Shown one piece after another: positions 46,303 through 58,892 of a DNA stretch of 64,000 bases. A model generated the notes under the pieces. That model had not been told where the DNA came from and ran no database searches. It saw only the letters and a list, made by a program, of their open reading frames with translations. Every line of letters starts with the position of its first letter. Positions within the stretch are counted from its first letter, which is position 1. Position numbers and translations under genes: made by a program. Origin of the DNA: Providencia burhodogranariea DSM 19968 (GTDB lineage: Bacteria > Pseudomonadota > Gammaproteobacteria > Enterobacterales > Enterobacteriaceae). Where the stretch lies: assembly GCF_000314855.2 (NCBI RefSeq), contig NZ_KB233223.1:40040-104039 (forward strand). Reading direction: 5' to 3'.

Positions 46303-47583
46303 TTGTTTGATAGGTATGAAGGCGGTGAGCTGGCTGTATTGGTACATGTCTTTTTCTCCCAAGAAAAGGACACTGAAAATCTGGCAGAATTTGAGTCACT
46401 AGTGACATCTGCGGGTGTTAAACCCGTACAGATAGTAACAGGCAGTCGTAAATCCCCCCATCCCAAGTATTATGTCGGAGAAGGGAAAGCGGAGGAAATC
46501 GCTGAGGCAGTGCAGGCAAGTGGTGCAGACGTGGTGTTGTTCAACCATACTCTTACCCCAGCACAAGAACGTAATCTCGAAAGGTTATGCGAATGTAAGG
46601 TCGTTGACCGTACGGGCGTAATTTTAGATATATTTGCTCAAAGGGCGCGTACACATGAAGGTAAACTTCAAGTTGAGCTAGCGCAATTACGTCATATGTC
46701 CACCCGTTTAGTTAGGGGATGGACTCACCTTGAGCGACAAAAAGGCGGGATCGGTTTACGTGGTCCCGGCGAAACTCAGCTAGAGACAGACCGTCGGTTA
46801 CTTAGAGTGAAAATCAGTCAGATTTTATCTCGTCTCAGCAGAGTTGAAAAGCAGCGTGAGCAAGGGCGGCAAGCTCGAAATAAAGCGGATATTCCAACTA
46901 TTTCACTTGTTGGTTATACCAACGCCGGTAAATCAAGCTTATTTAACCGGATGACTGCTTCTGACGTTTATGCTGCTGACCAACTGTTTGCAACACTTGA
47001 CCCAACGCTAAGACGTATTGATGTTGATGATGTTGGAACAGTTGTACTTGCGGATACTGTTGGGTTTATTCGCAATTTGCCCCACGATTTAGTTGCTGCG
47101 TTTAAAGCAACGCTGCAAGAAACTCGTGAGGCAACATTATTGTTGCATGTAATTGATGCAGCAGATAGCCGTTTGGATGAAAATATTCGAGCGGTTGAAA
47201 GTGTATTGGAAGAAATTGAAGCTGATGAAATTCCAACACTTTTAGTCATGAACAAAGTTGATATGCTGGAGGAGTTTGTCCCGCGTATCGATAGAAATGA
47301 GGATAATAAACCTGTTCGTGTCTGGCTTTCAGCGCAAACAGGTGATGGTATCCCTTTGTTGTTACAAGCATTAACGGAACGTCTTTCAGGTGAAATCGCA
47401 CATGTTGAAATACGTTTACCGCCAAATGAAGGTCGCCTGCGCAGCCGTTTTTATCAACTCAATGCTATTGAACGTGAATGGCTAGAAGAGGACGGTTCAA
47501 TCGGCCTCGAAGTGCGCATGCCGATGGTTGATTGGTGTCGTTTGTGTAAACAGGAACAACAATTACCTAGTTATGTTATTTAA
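46303..47583 (+). CDS. hflX: Ribosome-splitting GTPase HflX
   Basis: HflX splits stalled 70S ribosomes after heat stress. The 426-residue protein has an N-terminal domain with [12 protein letters not shown], a glycine-rich linker helix region ([17 protein letters not shown]) and a G domain with GYTNAGKSS and NKVD. Its start is a TTG at 46303 (MFDRYEGGE), as in E. coli, with AGAGG nine bases upstream. It lies between hfq and hflK in the conserved cluster. Confidence 0.96.
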   Translation: MFDRYEGGELAVLVHVFFSQEKDTENLAEFESLVTSAGVKPVQIVTGSRKSPHPKYYVGEGKAEEIAEAVQASGADVVLFNHTLTPAQERNLERLCECKVVDRTGVILDIFAQRARTHEGKLQVELAQLRHMSTRLVRGWTHLERQKGGIGLRGPGETQLETDRRLLRVKISQILSRLSRVEKQREQGRQARNKADIPTISLVGYTNAGKSSLFNRMTASDVYAADQLFATLDPTLRRIDVDDVGTVVLADTVGFIRNLPHDLVAAFKATLQETREATLLLHVIDAADSRLDENIRAVESVLEEIEADEIPTLLVMNKVDMLEEFVPRIDRNEDNKPVRVWLSAQTGDGIPLLLQALTERLSGEIAHVEIRLPPNEGRLRSRFYQLNAIEREWLEEDGSIGLEVRMPMVDWCRLCKQEQQLPSYVI

Positions 47584-47670
47584 CATGTCGCTAGGAAATG
47601 GAATTGATATTAAGAGCGACCTTGTTGCTCTTAGCCCGAAAAATCAATCATAAAGATATGGAGCTAAAAC

Positions 47671-48876
47671 ATGGCGTGGAATCAGCCCGGTAATGACGGA
47701 CAAGACCGCGATCCGTGGGGAAGCGGCAATAAAGGCGGCAACTCTGGCGGGAATAAAGATGGTCGAAAACGCGGGGCTTCTGATCTCGACGATCTCTTTC
47801 GTAAGCTGAGCAGTAAGCTTAGCGGTAAAAAAGGCGGTGGTGGCGGTGGTGATGGTGGTGATAAACAACCATTACAAATCAGTGGCCGTATTGGTATCTT
47901 AGCCCTTGCAGCTGTTGTTGTTGTATGGGCAGGATCAGGTTTCTATACCATTAAGGAAAGTGACCGAGGTGTTGTATTACGCTTTGGTGAATATAGTGGT
48001 GTTGTTGGGCCTGGTTTGAACTGGAAACCAACCTTTATTGATAGGGTTATTCCAGTCAATGTCGAAACCGTTCGTGAGCAAGCAACCAATGGCATGATGT
48101 TAACGTCAGATGAAAACGTGATCCGCGTTGAAATGAACGTACAGTATCGTGTTACTGATCCTGCTGAATACCTATTCAGTGTCACGAACCCAGATAACAG
48201 CTTACGTCAAGCGCTTGATAGTGCAGTGCGTGGTGTTATTGGTCAGTCTGCTATGGAGCAGGTACTGACGACGAATCGTGCATTTATTCGTGATGTTACG
48301 CAAAGGGATCTTGAAGCTACCATTGCACCTTATAAGATGGGTATTACGTTACTTGACGTCAACTTCCAGGCTGCTCGTCCGCCAGAAGATGTTAAGGCCG
48401 CGTTTGATGACGTAATTTCTGCAAGGGAAGAAGAGCAAAAAACAATTCGTGAAGCACACGCTTACCGTAACGAAGTTTTGCCGCTGGCAAAAGGTAATGC
48501 TCAAAAAATGATCGAAGAATCCGAAGCTTATAAGGCCAGTGTGGTGTTTAAAGCAGAGGGTGAGGTCGCTAGTTTCGCTAAGATGTTGCCAGAATACCGT
48601 GCAGCGCCTGAAATTACACGTGAACGTCTCTACATTGACACTATGGAGCGCGTTTTAAGCAGCACACGTAAAATTATTGCAAATGATAAGAGCAACAGTA
48701 TGTTAGTTCTACCATTAGACCAATTGATACGTGGTAGTGGCGACAACGCAGCACCAAAAACAGGCCTACCGTCAAAAGTGATGAATTCAAACACAAGTAA
48801 TTCATCTAGTACTGCACCAGTGCAACAAAGTGGTGCTGTTCGTGGTGGTGATGCCGTTAGAGTAGGGAGACAATAA
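47671..48876 (+). CDS. hflK: FtsH regulator HflK (SPFH membrane protein)
   Basis: HflK forms with HflC a large membrane cage around the FtsH protease and limits its action on membrane proteins. The 401-residue product has a glycine-rich polar N-terminus with a GGGGGGDGG run, one membrane helix (about 75-93), an SPFH/band-7 domain (about 95-290) and a C-terminal coiled coil. It precedes hflC by 2 bp. Confidence 0.96.
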   Translation: MAWNQPGNDGQDRDPWGSGNKGGNSGGNKDGRKRGASDLDDLFRKLSSKLSGKKGGGGGGDGGDKQPLQISGRIGILALAAVVVVWAGSGFYTIKESDRGVVLRFGEYSGVVGPGLNWKPTFIDRVIPVNVETVREQATNGMMLTSDENVIRVEMNVQYRVTDPAEYLFSVTNPDNSLRQALDSAVRGVIGQSAMEQVLTTNRAFIRDVTQRDLEATIAPYKMGITLLDVNFQAARPPEDVKAAFDDVISAREEEQKTIREAHAYRNEVLPLAKGNAQKMIEESEAYKASVVFKAEGEVASFAKMLPEYRAAPEITRERLYIDTMERVLSSTRKIIANDKSNSMLVLPLDQLIRGSGDNAAPKTGLPSKVMNSNTSNSSSTAPVQQSGAVRGGDAVRVGRQ

Positions 48877-48878
48877 TC

Positions 48879-49880
48879 ATGCGTAAATCGCTAATCGTTA
48901 TCGTTATTGCCATTTTGGCAGTTACTTACGCATCTATCTTTATTGTTCCTCAAACCGATCGCGGTATTGTGCTGCGTTTTGGTAAGGTATTGCGTGATTC
49001 TGAAAATATACCGATCATTTATGAGCCAGGTCTACACTTTAAAGTGCCATTCCTTGAAACGGTTAAAATGCTTGATGCTCGTATTCAGACGCTTGAAATC
49101 CAAGCTGACCGTTACCTGACGAGTGAAAATAAAGACTTGATGGTAGATTCATACTTAAAATGGCGCGTCACTGACTTTAGCCGCTACTATGTGGCAACTG
49201 GTGGTGGTAACCCGATTCAGGCAGAAACACTGTTAAAGCGTAAGTTTAGTGACCGTTTACGTTCTGAGTTTGGTCGTCTGAGCGTAAAAGATATCATCAC
49301 AGATTCTCGTGGTCGTTTAACGGTTGACGTCCGTGATGCACTAAACAAAGGAACAGCAACAGATGAAGAAACGCGAGAAGCTGATGCTGCTATCGCTTCA
49401 GCTGCTGCTCGCGTTGAACAAGAAACGAACCTAAAGCCACTTGTTGCTAATGCAAACAGTATGGCGGCGTTAGGTATTGAAGTGGTTGACGTTCGTATCA
49501 AACGTATCGAATTACCAAACGAAGTTTCTGAAGCCATCTATGCACGTATGCGTGCAGAGCGTGAAGCTGTTGCTCGTCAGCATCGTTCACAAGGTCAAGA
49601 AGAAGCAACGAAAATTCGTGCGGTCGCCGATAAGACAGTAACAGAAACGCTGGCGGAAGCTGAGCGTACTGCACTGACTAATCGCGGTGAAGGTGATGCG
49701 ATGGCAACAAAACTATTTGCTGATGCCTTTAATCAGGATCCAGAGTTTTATGCCTTTATTCGTAGCATGCGTGCTTATGAGCAAAGCTTCAAGAGTGGTG
49801 ATGACGTAATGGTATTGAGTCCAGATACTGATTTCCTCCGCTTCATGAAGGCACCGACGAAAATACGTCCAGCAGATTAA
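48879..49880 (+). CDS. hflC: FtsH regulator HflC (SPFH membrane protein)
   Basis: HflC (333 residues) is the partner of HflK. It has an N-terminal membrane helix (about 3-21), an SPFH domain and a long C-terminal helical region rich in A, E and R (about 180-280). It begins 2 bp after hflK and ends the long cluster at a strong terminator. The small gene yjeT that follows hflC in E. coli is not present. Confidence 0.96.
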   Translation: MRKSLIVIVIAILAVTYASIFIVPQTDRGIVLRFGKVLRDSENIPIIYEPGLHFKVPFLETVKMLDARIQTLEIQADRYLTSENKDLMVDSYLKWRVTDFSRYYVATGGGNPIQAETLLKRKFSDRLRSEFGRLSVKDIITDSRGRLTVDVRDALNKGTATDEETREADAAIASAAARVEQETNLKPLVANANSMAALGIEVVDVRIKRIELPNEVSEAIYARMRAEREAVARQHRSQGQEEATKIRAVADKTVTETLAEAERTALTNRGEGDAMATKLFADAFNQDPEFYAFIRSMRAYEQSFKSGDDVMVLSPDTDFLRFMKAPTKIRPAD

Positions 49881-49921
49881 GTTGCGTGCAACGGATTAAA
49901 ATAACTGTTAACCTAGTAAAG

Positions 49922-49948
49922 AAAAGCCTGCTTCGCAGGCTTTTTTTT
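49922..49948 (+). terminator. Terminator of the hflXKC cluster
   Basis: AAAAGCCTGC-TTC-GCAGGCTTTT with eight T residues forms a strong rho-independent terminator, about 40 bp after hflC. Confidence 0.92.
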
Positions 49949-50117
49949 CGCCTGTCATTCTAAGTATCGAATTTTTAAGACAAAATTCATGATTCTCTCG
50001 CTGGTAACTGCCAGTTGGGCTTATGGCAGAAATAAAAAATACCATTTTTACTTGCTTTCCAGAAAAAAAATTTTTGCGGTGCCAAAAATAACTGGAACAG
50101 TTTATTTTAGATGGTAG

Positions 50118-51449
<1,332 letters not shown>

Positions 51450-51510
51450 TCATTCTGGTAACAGCTCTCTTTAGCGAGCTGTTAATGACCAAGTCAACGC
51501 AGACAACTGA

Positions 51511-51536
51511 AAACACCGATTAATTCGGTGTTTTTT
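51511..51536. terminator. Bidirectional terminator between purA and the channel gene
   Basis: AAACACCGA-TTAAT-TCGGTGTTT, with T residues following on the plus strand and A residues preceding. It lies 62 bp after purA and 10 bp before the stop of the convergent channel gene. A second stem (TAACAGCTC/GAGCTGTTA) lies at about 51458-51483. Confidence 0.85.
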
Positions 51537-51545
51537 GCTATCGGA

Positions 51546-52748
51546 TTACCTAAGCTTTAAATTGGCTAAATCATTCCCTGATGGGTGTTGGTAAATTTTC
51601 AGCTTAAAATATTTTGCTGAAGCGTTAACGTATTCGAAAATTTCGGCTTGAGCTTCTTCATAGTCCACCCACGTTGTTGAACGAGTGAAGCAATAGATTT
51701 CCACGGGTAAACCATTTGGTGTAGGTGGCATGGTTCTGACCACCAAATACATATCCGTCCTGACATCACCCCGCATTTTTATCCAATTTAAAATGTATTT
51801 TCGAAACAGCTGAAGATTCGTGACTCCATTGTTAACCATCCACTCATTAACATCATCAATATCGTTGCGTGTACCTAGCATTGTTTCCCAGTTTTGGCGA
51901 AGATGATCGATATTTTTTAGTTCAGTGAAAAGTTCTTTTGTTGCAAATGAAATCGAAGATTGGTCGATATAAAAACTGCGTTTGATTCGGCGTCCACCTG
52001 AAGAAAACATTGGCTGCCAGTTAGTATATTTTTCTGTTAAAAAATCTTTGGTCGGAATGCGGGAGATTGTGTTATCCCAATTACGAACAGTAATAGTATG
52101 CAAGGCGATATCGATAACTTCGCCACTGATATTACTACTTGGTAGTTCTATCCAATCATAGAGTTTTAAAACTTTTCCATTTGAAACTAATACGTTAGCA
52201 ACAAATGAAAGCAACGTATGTTGAAAAATAAACATCAATACCGCAGCAATCGCACCGAAACTAGAAATGATAATAACCGGTGATTGTTCCGTCATGAGTG
52301 CGATTATTAAGATGAACGAAATAATCCACACAATAATTTTGGCTATTTCAATGTAGCCTTTTATCGAGTTATTCTTATGTAGCGTCTTTCTTGTTTGCCT
52401 GAGAATAAATACATCAAGGCCGTCGTTAACCAATGAAGCAATATTGATAATAATGAGGGACCAACAAACTGTCTTAAATACCATATTCATCTCTTCGGAA
52501 AATGAAGGCAGTATTTGGTTGAGGTACAACACCAATGTTACGGCAACGATAGAGGCAATTTTTCTGGCGACGCCATCAATCAATTCATCATCGGTTAAGT
52601 TAGTGAATAGTGGCAATAATCGTCTAGCAAACCTCAGGAAAATGACTTTTCCTACAAACCAAGTTAGTAGCAGAATAACCACTAAAAGTGCTGTCATTAA
52701 TGACGGGCTTTCTGAGATGAAATCATATATTTCAATAAGTTGATTCAT
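51546..52748 (-). CDS. MscS-family mechanosensitive channel, YbdG-like
   Basis: The 400-residue inner-membrane protein has about five N-terminal helices and an MscS pore/beta domain (about 155-260), including SSFGAIAAVLMFIFQHTLLS and VRNWDNTISRIPTKDF. The long C-terminal part resembles E. coli YbdG, a small-conductance osmotic channel, for example in SGGRRIKRSFYID and GLPVEIYCFT. In E. coli purA and nsrR are neighbours, so this gene is an insertion here. It faces purA across a shared terminator. Confidence 0.88.
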   Translation of the reverse strand: MNQLIEIYDFISESPSLMTALLVVILLLTWFVGKVIFLRFARRLLPLFTNLTDDELIDGVARKIASIVAVTLVLYLNQILPSFSEEMNMVFKTVCWSLIIINIASLVNDGLDVFILRQTRKTLHKNNSIKGYIEIAKIIVWIISFILIIALMTEQSPVIIISSFGAIAAVLMFIFQHTLLSFVANVLVSNGKVLKLYDWIELPSSNISGEVIDIALHTITVRNWDNTISRIPTKDFLTEKYTNWQPMFSSGGRRIKRSFYIDQSSISFATKELFTELKNIDHLRQNWETMLGTRNDIDDVNEWMVNNGVTNLQLFRKYILNWIKMRGDVRTDMYLVVRTMPPTPNGLPVEIYCFTRSTTWVDYEEAQAEIFEYVNASAKYFKLKIYQHPSGNDLANLKLR

Positions 52749-53156
52749 ATTATTCTATCGTATATATGCAGTATGTCGACTGACTATTGTAAAACAAACA
52801 ATATAAAAAAACTTGTTGTTAAAAGTGATGGTTAGAAATTAGTCTGTTTTAGTAGTATAGATTGGATATTAAAATAGATTATGTTCCCGATGAGCGAACT
52901 TTAACAGCAGAAGTAGCTTTAAGAATTTATGTTATGATATGTGCGGCTATCTTTTCATGTAATTTGTCGCTGATATATAATCAAAAATAGCTGCGGATAA
53001 AATGCTACCTTTGTCGCATTAAAACAATAGCTCAGTTGCTGATGCCTTTTTGTGAACTATTCTAAAAGCGTAAAACGCTCGCATAATAATATGTAATAAT
53101 GAGGGGCTATTTGTCTTCGGGCAGAGATTTCACCTTTATGATAAGCTAAACCAGAA
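52749..53156. other. AT-rich intergenic region
   Basis: No gene is supported. It should contain the promoter of the YbdG-like gene on the minus strand and, after the ERIC element, the nsrR promoter. Confidence 0.45.
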
Positions 53157-53310
53157 TATACCCATCATATTTCAAGTTGTATCTCGTGTATTGTTGGTAG
53201 GTTATAGTGCTTAGTGACTCGAACTACACAGTAAATTACGCTTATTGGCTTTATGTCATCAAATAGTTTCACGAGCATCTAGATGCAACTCGAATTATTT
53301 AGGGTGTATA
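53157..53310 (+). repeat. ERIC-type element, long form
   Basis: The ends TATACCCATCATATTTCAAG and GCAACTCGAATTATTTAGGG-TGTATA match ERIC termini closely. The total of 154 bp exceeds 127 bp and the interior has no clear ERIC core. It ends 51 bp before the nsrR start, so it must affect the nsrR leader or promoter. Confidence 0.75.
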
Positions 53311-53361
53311 TGGTTCAAGTAGTGATATAACAATGGTTAAGCCAAAAATTTTGAGGTGATT

Positions 53362-53784
53362 GTGCAGCTAACGAGTTTTACAGACTATGGATTACGGGCT
53401 CTGATTTATTTGGCATCACTTCCTGAAGGGAAAATGACCAGTATCACAGAAGTTACTGATGTTTATGGTGTTTCCCGCAATCATATGGTTAAGATTATTA
53501 ATCAGCTCAGTCATCTTGGCTATGTTAAAGCTACGCGCGGTAAAAATGGCGGGATCACACTTGGTCAACCCGCAGAGTCTATCCGTATTGGGGATGTAGT
53601 CAGAGCACTTGAACCCCTAACGCTTGTTAATTGCAGTAGCGAATTTTGCCATATTACACCTGCCTGTCGTTTGAAAAGTGTTCTTCAACAGGCAGTACAA
53701 CAATTTTTACAAGAACTCGATAAACATACGCTGGCTGATATGGTCAAAGACAACAGCCCGCTTTATCAATTACTGCTCAACTGA
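53362..53784 (+). CDS. nsrR: Nitric oxide-sensing repressor NsrR
   Basis: NsrR is an Rrf2-family repressor whose [2Fe-2S] or [4Fe-4S] cluster is destroyed by NO, releasing genes such as hmp. The 140-residue protein has a winged-helix domain and cluster ligands C91, C96 and C102 in [16 protein letters not shown]. The start GTG at 53362 has GAGG five bases upstream; another GTG at 53356 is less likely. It precedes rnr and rlmB as in E. coli. Confidence 0.97.
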   Translation: MQLTSFTDYGLRALIYLASLPEGKMTSITEVTDVYGVSRNHMVKIINQLSHLGYVKATRGKNGGITLGQPAESIRIGDVVRALEPLTLVNCSSEFCHITPACRLKSVLQQAVQQFLQELDKHTLADMVKDNSPLYQLLLN

Positions 53785-53826
53785 ATAATGCAGTAATAAC
53801 AAATTCTGATGACAACGGAGGTAACG

Positions 53827-56349
53827 ATGTCACAAGATCCTTTTCAGGAAAGAGAAGCAGAAAAATACGAATCCCCGATTCCAAGTAGAGAATTTATTCT
53901 TGAACTTCTCACTAAGCGGGCAACACCTGCAAAACGCGAAGAAATCGCACAATTATTAAACCTCTCTTCAGAAGAAGAGCTTGAAGCATTACGCCGTCGC
54001 CTTCGTGCGATGGAAAGAGATGGGCAACTCGTATTTACCCGCCGTCAGTGTTATGCATTACCAGAGCGTTTAGACTTACTTAAAGGTAAAGTTATTGGTC
54101 ATCGCGATGGTTATGGTTTCCTGCGTGTTGATGGTAAAAAAGAAGATTATTATTTATCTCAAGATGAGATGAAACGTGCGTTGCACGGTGATGTGATTTT
54201 GGCGCAAGCCCATGGGCAAGATCGTAAAGGGCGTACTGAGGTGCGTGTGGTACGCGTTCTTGAGCCACGTAATAACCAAATCGTCGGGCGCTATTTTATT
54301 GAATCGGATATGGGCTTTGTCGTCCCTGATGATAGTCGCTTAAGCTTTGATATTTTAATTCCAAAAGACCATATTAATGGTGCTCGCATGGGAAATGTAG
54401 TGGTTGTGGAATTAATCTCAAGACCACAACGTCGTTCTCAAGCAGTGGGTAATATTATTGAAGTACTCGGCGAAAGCATGGGTACAGGTATGGCAGTTGA
54501 AATTGCGTTACGTACTCATGAAATTCCGCATTCATGGCCTGCTAAGGTTGAAAAGGAAGTTGCAGACCTTAGTGAACAAGTACCTGAATCAGCGAAAAAA
54601 GGTCGAGTTGATTTACGTGATTTACCACTTGTCACCATTGATGGTGAAGATGCTCGTGACTTTGATGATGCGGTACATTGCGCGCCGAAAAAAGGCGGTG
54701 GCTGGCGTTTATGGGTTGCTATCGCTGATGTTAGCTATTATGTCCGCCAGCAAACGGGTCTTGATGATGAAGCACGTAGTCGTGGTAACTCAGTCTATTT
54801 CCCATCACAAGTTGTGCCGATGCTACCGGAAGTATTATCAAATGGTCTATGCTCACTAAATCCAGGCGTTGATCGCTTGTGTATGGTGTGTGAGATGACA
54901 GTATCAGCGTCTGGTCGTTTATCTTCATATAAATTTTATGAAGCAGTGATGAACTCTCACGCTAGACTGACTTACACCAAAGTATGGAAGATCCTACAAG
55001 GTGACGAAGAGCTGCGTGAGCACTACAAAGCATTAGTGCCACATATTGAACAGCTGCACGAGCTTTATAAAGCATTAGATTCCGCTCGCATAGAGCGAGG
55101 TGCAATATCTTTTGAATCTGAAGAAGCTAAATTTATCTTTAATGCAGAACGTCGCATTGAGCGTATTGAGCCTGTTACTCGCAACGATGCGCATAAACTG
55201 ATTGAAGAATGTATGATTTTAGCCAACATTGCGGCAGCTCGCTTTGTTGAGAAAAATGAAGAGCCAGCATTGTATCGTGTGCATGATAGCCCGAAAGAAG
55301 AGAGCGTTATGAATCTGCGGTCTGTCTTCAGCGAGCTTGGCTTAACATTGCCGGGTGGTATGAAACCTGAGCCAAAAGATTATGCGCGTGTAATGAATGA
55401 AGTCGCTGAACGTCCTGATCATGAATTATTGCAAACTATGATCTTACGTTCAATGAAGCAGGCAATTTATGATCCTGAAAATCGAGGGCATTTCGGCCTT
55501 GCATTGAAATCTTATGCACACTTTACTTCACCAATTCGTCGTTACCCAGATTTAACCTTGCACAGAGGCATCAAGTACCTACTTGCCAAAGAGCAGGGGC
55601 ATGCTGAACAACGTTGGACACCAACAGGTGGTTGGCACTCGGATATGGAGAGCATGCTACAATTAGGTGAACACTGCTCATTGACTGAACGTCGTGCTGA
55701 TGAGGCGACTCGTGATGTGGCAGATTGGCTGAAGTGTGACTTCATGCAAGACCAAGTAGGTCAAGTATTTACAGGGTTGATTACGAGTGTGACAGGCTTT
55801 GGTTTCTTCGTACGTCTGAATGACCTATTCATTGATGGCTTAGTACATGTGTCTACACTCGATAACGATTATTATCGTTATGATGCTGTTGGGCAACGCT
55901 TGATTGGTGAATCATCAGGAACAACGTATCGACTTGGTGATGAAGTTGAAATACGTGTTGAAGCTGTCCATATGGATGAACGAACTATTGATTTTGCATT
56001 GATTTCAACGACACGCAAAGCGAAGAATCCGGGCAAAACAGCACGTGACCGAATGAAAAAAGATGTCAAGAATGATACAAGATCAGCGCGTAATAAACGC
56101 AAAGTAAGCAAAGAGAAAAACTTCGAGCCTGACTCAGCGTTTCGTCGCTCAGATAAGAAAGATAAGAAAGCAGACAAAAAAGTAGATAAAAAAGTAGACA
56201 AGAAAGTAGATAAGAAAGTTGATAAACAAGCTGACCAGAATGTGGATGCGAAGGCTAAAGCTAAAAAAGTCTCTGACAAAACGAAGAAAATCAGCGCAAA
56301 ATTAAAAGCCAAACGAGCAGCGAAAAAATCCCAAAATAAAGAGGGGTAA
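53827..56349 (+). CDS. rnr: Exoribonuclease RNase R
   Basis: RNase R is a processive 3'-5' exoribonuclease for structured RNA, with roles in trans-translation and rRNA quality control. The 840-residue protein has a helix-turn-helix (about 20-80), cold-shock domains (about 85-230), the RNB domain with [13 protein letters not shown], an S1 domain (about 640-725) and a lysine-rich tail. The tail carries four or so repeats of KKVD. The ATG at 53827 has GGAGG five bases upstream. Confidence 0.97.
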   Translation: MSQDPFQEREAEKYESPIPSREFILELLTKRATPAKREEIAQLLNLSSEEELEALRRRLRAMERDGQLVFTRRQCYALPERLDLLKGKVIGHRDGYGFLRVDGKKEDYYLSQDEMKRALHGDVILAQAHGQDRKGRTEVRVVRVLEPRNNQIVGRYFIESDMGFVVPDDSRLSFDILIPKDHINGARMGNVVVVELISRPQRRSQAVGNIIEVLGESMGTGMAVEIALRTHEIPHSWPAKVEKEVADLSEQVPESAKKGRVDLRDLPLVTIDGEDARDFDDAVHCAPKKGGGWRLWVAIADVSYYVRQQTGLDDEARSRGNSVYFPSQVVPMLPEVLSNGLCSLNPGVDRLCMVCEMTVSASGRLSSYKFYEAVMNSHARLTYTKVWKILQGDEELREHYKALVPHIEQLHELYKALDSARIERGAISFESEEAKFIFNAERRIERIEPVTRNDAHKLIEECMILANIAAARFVEKNEEPALYRVHDSPKEESVMNLRSVFSELGLTLPGGMKPEPKDYARVMNEVAERPDHELLQTMILRSMKQAIYDPENRGHFGLALKSYAHFTSPIRRYPDLTLHRGIKYLLAKEQGHAEQRWTPTGGWHSDMESMLQLGEHCSLTERRADEATRDVADWLKCDFMQDQVGQVFTGLITSVTGFGFFVRLNDLFIDGLVHVSTLDNDYYRYDAVGQRLIGESSGTTYRLGDEVEIRVEAVHMDERTIDFALISTTRKAKNPGKTARDRMKKDVKNDTRSARNKRKVSKEKNFEPDSAFRRSDKKDKKADKKVDKKVDKKVDKKVDKQADQNVDAKAKAKKVSDKTKKISAKLKAKRAAKKSQNKEG

Positions 56350-56368
56350 TTGAGTCTGCTGAATAAAT

Positions 56369-56389
56369 AAGGTGGCGTGATGCCACCTT
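56369..56389 (+). terminator. Hairpin between rnr and rlmB
   Basis: AAGGTGGC-GTGAT-GCCACCTT is a perfect 8-bp stem, but only weak T residues follow. It may be a partial terminator within the nsrR-rnr-rlmB operon. Confidence 0.5.
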
Positions 56390-56415
56390 GAATTTCATCA
56401 ACACAAAAGAAATTT

Positions 56416-57153
56416 ATGAGCGAAATTATTTACGGCATTCATGCAGTGAAAGCCCTGCTTGAGCGTGACATGTCACGATTGAAAGAAGTGTATATTTTGA
56501 AAGGACGTGAAGATCGTCGACTGATGCCGATTATTCATGAGATTGAAGCGCTTGGTATTGCGGTTCAAATGGCAAACCGTCAGTGGATGGATGCACAAGT
56601 TGAAGGTGGTGTACACCAAGGTATTATTGCAAAAGTGTTGCCGGGTAAACAGTATCAAGAAAATGATTTACCTGATTTTCTTGAAAAAACGGAATCACCG
56701 TTTTTATTGATTCTCGATGGTGTCACTGATCCACATAACTTAGGTGCTTGCCTACGAAGTGCCGATGCTGCGGGTGTTCATGCGGTGATTGTACCAAAAG
56801 ATAAATCAGCACAACTTAGTGCAATAGCTAAAAAAGTAGCCTGTGGTGCAGCTGAAACTGTGCCGCTGATCCGCGTGACTAACTTGGCCAGAACGTTACG
56901 TTTATTAAAAGAGCACGATGTATGGATTGTCGGTACAGCGGGTGAAGCCGATCATACTCTCTATCAAAGCAAGATGACGGGACCCATGGCACTAGTCATG
57001 GGTGCAGAAGGTGAAGGTATGCGTCGCTTAACGCGCGAACACTGTGATGAACTTATCAGCATCCCGATGGCGGGGACAGTTTCTTCACTGAACGTCTCTG
57101 TTGCGACAGGGGTTTGTCTGTTTGAAGCTGTTCGCCAACGAGCAGTAAAATAA
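56416..57153 (+). CDS. rlmB: 23S rRNA 2'-O-methyltransferase RlmB
   Basis: RlmB methylates the 2'-OH of G2251 in 23S rRNA. The 245-residue SPOUT protein has the N-terminal L30e-like domain and the knot motifs [30 protein letters not shown] and [15 protein letters not shown]. It lies after rnr, as in E. coli. A hairpin terminator candidate follows before the rpsF operon. Confidence 0.96.
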   Translation: MSEIIYGIHAVKALLERDMSRLKEVYILKGREDRRLMPIIHEIEALGIAVQMANRQWMDAQVEGGVHQGIIAKVLPGKQYQENDLPDFLEKTESPFLLILDGVTDPHNLGACLRSADAAGVHAVIVPKDKSAQLSAIAKKVACGAAETVPLIRVTNLARTLRLLKEHDVWIVGTAGEADHTLYQSKMTGPMALVMGAEGEGMRRLTREHCDELISIPMAGTVSSLNVSVATGVCLFEAVRQRAVK

Positions 57154-57185
57154 GCCGCACAATAAATATTCATTTATATTTATCG

Positions 57186-57214
57186 CCATCCCTTGAGTTT
57201 TTTCTCAGGGATGG
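57186..57214 (+). terminator. Possible terminator after rlmB
   Basis: CCATCCC/GGGATGG and TGAG/CTCA make one stem with a one-base bulge and a T6 loop. No T run follows on the plus strand. Confidence 0.4.
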
Positions 57215-57256
57215 GTATAGTTACGCGTCAATTTTTTAGCCGCACTCAACAAGTTC

Positions 57257-57320
57257 CTTGCCTCCGCGGGCCGCGGTTAACCCAGACAGGAGGCTAATAA
57301 TCCGTAAGGAGCAACTACTA
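57257..57320 (+). promoter_or_regulatory. Ribosomal leader of rpsF (S6:S18 type)
   Basis: GCCTCC (57260-57265) pairs with GGAGGC (57289-57294) around CCG-containing GC-rich DNA (GCGGGCCGCGGTTAACCC). In many bacteria the S6:S18 complex binds such a CCG-bearing hairpin before rpsF and represses the operon, mimicking its 16S site. Position and sequence fit, but the fold was judged by eye. Confidence 0.65.
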
Positions 57321-57716
57321 ATGCGTCATTACGAAATCGTTTTTATGGTCCATCCTGACCAAAGCGAACAGGTTCCGGGCATGATCGAGCGTTACAGTGC
57401 TACAATCACTAACGCACAAGGTCAGATTCACCGTCTGGAAGACTGGGGCCGTCGTCAACTGGCTTACCCAATCAACAAACTGCACAAAGCTCACTATGTT
57501 CTGTTGAACGTAGAAGCTCCACAGGAAGCGATTGATGAGCTGGAAACTAACTTCCGCTTCAACGATGCCGTTATCCGCAGCATGGTTATGCGCGTTAAAC
57601 ACGCGGTGACAGAAGCTTCTCCAATGGTTAAAGCTAAAGACGAACGTCGCGGCCGTGACCAATCTGATGATTATCAGGATGAAGAAGCTGAAGAAACTGG
57701 GGATTCTGAAGAGTAA
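57321..57716 (+). CDS. rpsF: 30S ribosomal protein bS6
   Basis: bS6 (131 residues) binds the 30S platform together with bS18. The protein starts [19 protein letters not shown] at 57321 with AAGGAG upstream; an in-frame start about 60 bp earlier runs through the leader hairpin and is rejected. The acidic C-terminal tail ([11 protein letters not shown]) is the target of RimK glutamylation in E. coli. It heads rpsF-priB-rpsR-rplI. Confidence 0.98.
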   Translation: MRHYEIVFMVHPDQSEQVPGMIERYSATITNAQGQIHRLEDWGRRQLAYPINKLHKAHYVLLNVEAPQEAIDELETNFRFNDAVIRSMVMRVKHAVTEASPMVKAKDERRGRDQSDDYQDEEAEETGDSEE

Positions 57717-57724
57717 TTGAATAG

Positions 57725-58274
<550 letters not shown>

Positions 58275-58312
58275 TTGGTTCAGTCCATTAACGACTTTAA
58301 GAGGATAAGGTA

Positions 58313-58762
58313 ATGCAAGTTATTCTGCTTGATAAAGTAGCTAACCTAGGTAGCCTGGGTGATCAGGTTAACGTTAAATCGGGCTACGCTCGTAACTTCT
58401 TAGTACCACAGGGTAAAGCTGTTCCTGCAACTAAGAAAAACATCGAATTCTTCGAAGCTCGCCGTGCTGAACTGGAAGCTAAATTAGCTGACGTTCTGAC
58501 AGCAGCACAGGATCGTGCAGCAAAAGTTACTGCACTTGGTTCTGTTACTCTAGCTTCTAAAGCTGGTGACGAAGGTAAATTGTTTGGTTCTATCGGTACT
58601 CGTGATATCGCTGATGCTGTTACAGCAGCTGGCGTTCCAATCGCGAAAAGCGAAGTTCGCCTGTCAAATGGCGTTCTGCGTACTACTGGTACCCATGCAG
58701 TTAACTTCCAGTTACACAGTGATGTTTTTGCTGAGCTGAACGTTATCATCGTTGCTGAGTAA
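58313..58762 (+). CDS. rplI: 50S ribosomal protein bL9
   Basis: bL9 has two globular domains joined by a long helix. The 149-residue protein begins [19 protein letters not shown] and keeps the linker-helix segment. AGAGGA precedes the ATG. It ends the rpsF operon and a terminator follows. Confidence 0.98.
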   Translation: MQVILLDKVANLGSLGDQVNVKSGYARNFLVPQGKAVPATKKNIEFFEARRAELEAKLADVLTAAQDRAAKVTALGSVTLASKAGDEGKLFGSIGTRDIADAVTAAGVPIAKSEVRLSNGVLRTTGTHAVNFQLHSDVFAELNVIIVAE

Positions 58763-58803
58763 TCAACAATGATGGTAGTACTGTCGAATTCGTTCGATAG
58801 TGC

Positions 58804-58834
58804 AAAAAAAACACCGGCATGTCCGGTGTTTTTT
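58804..58834 (+). terminator. Terminator of the rpsF operon
   Basis: AACACCGG-CATGT-CCGGTGTT with flanking A and T runs forms a strong terminator, about 45 bp after rplI. It can also serve the convergent ytfB. Confidence 0.92.
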
Positions 58835-58892
58835 ATTATCTAAATTTAGCTATCTTGCCGTAAACCATGACCCTATGAGGGCAGTGAAAAAG

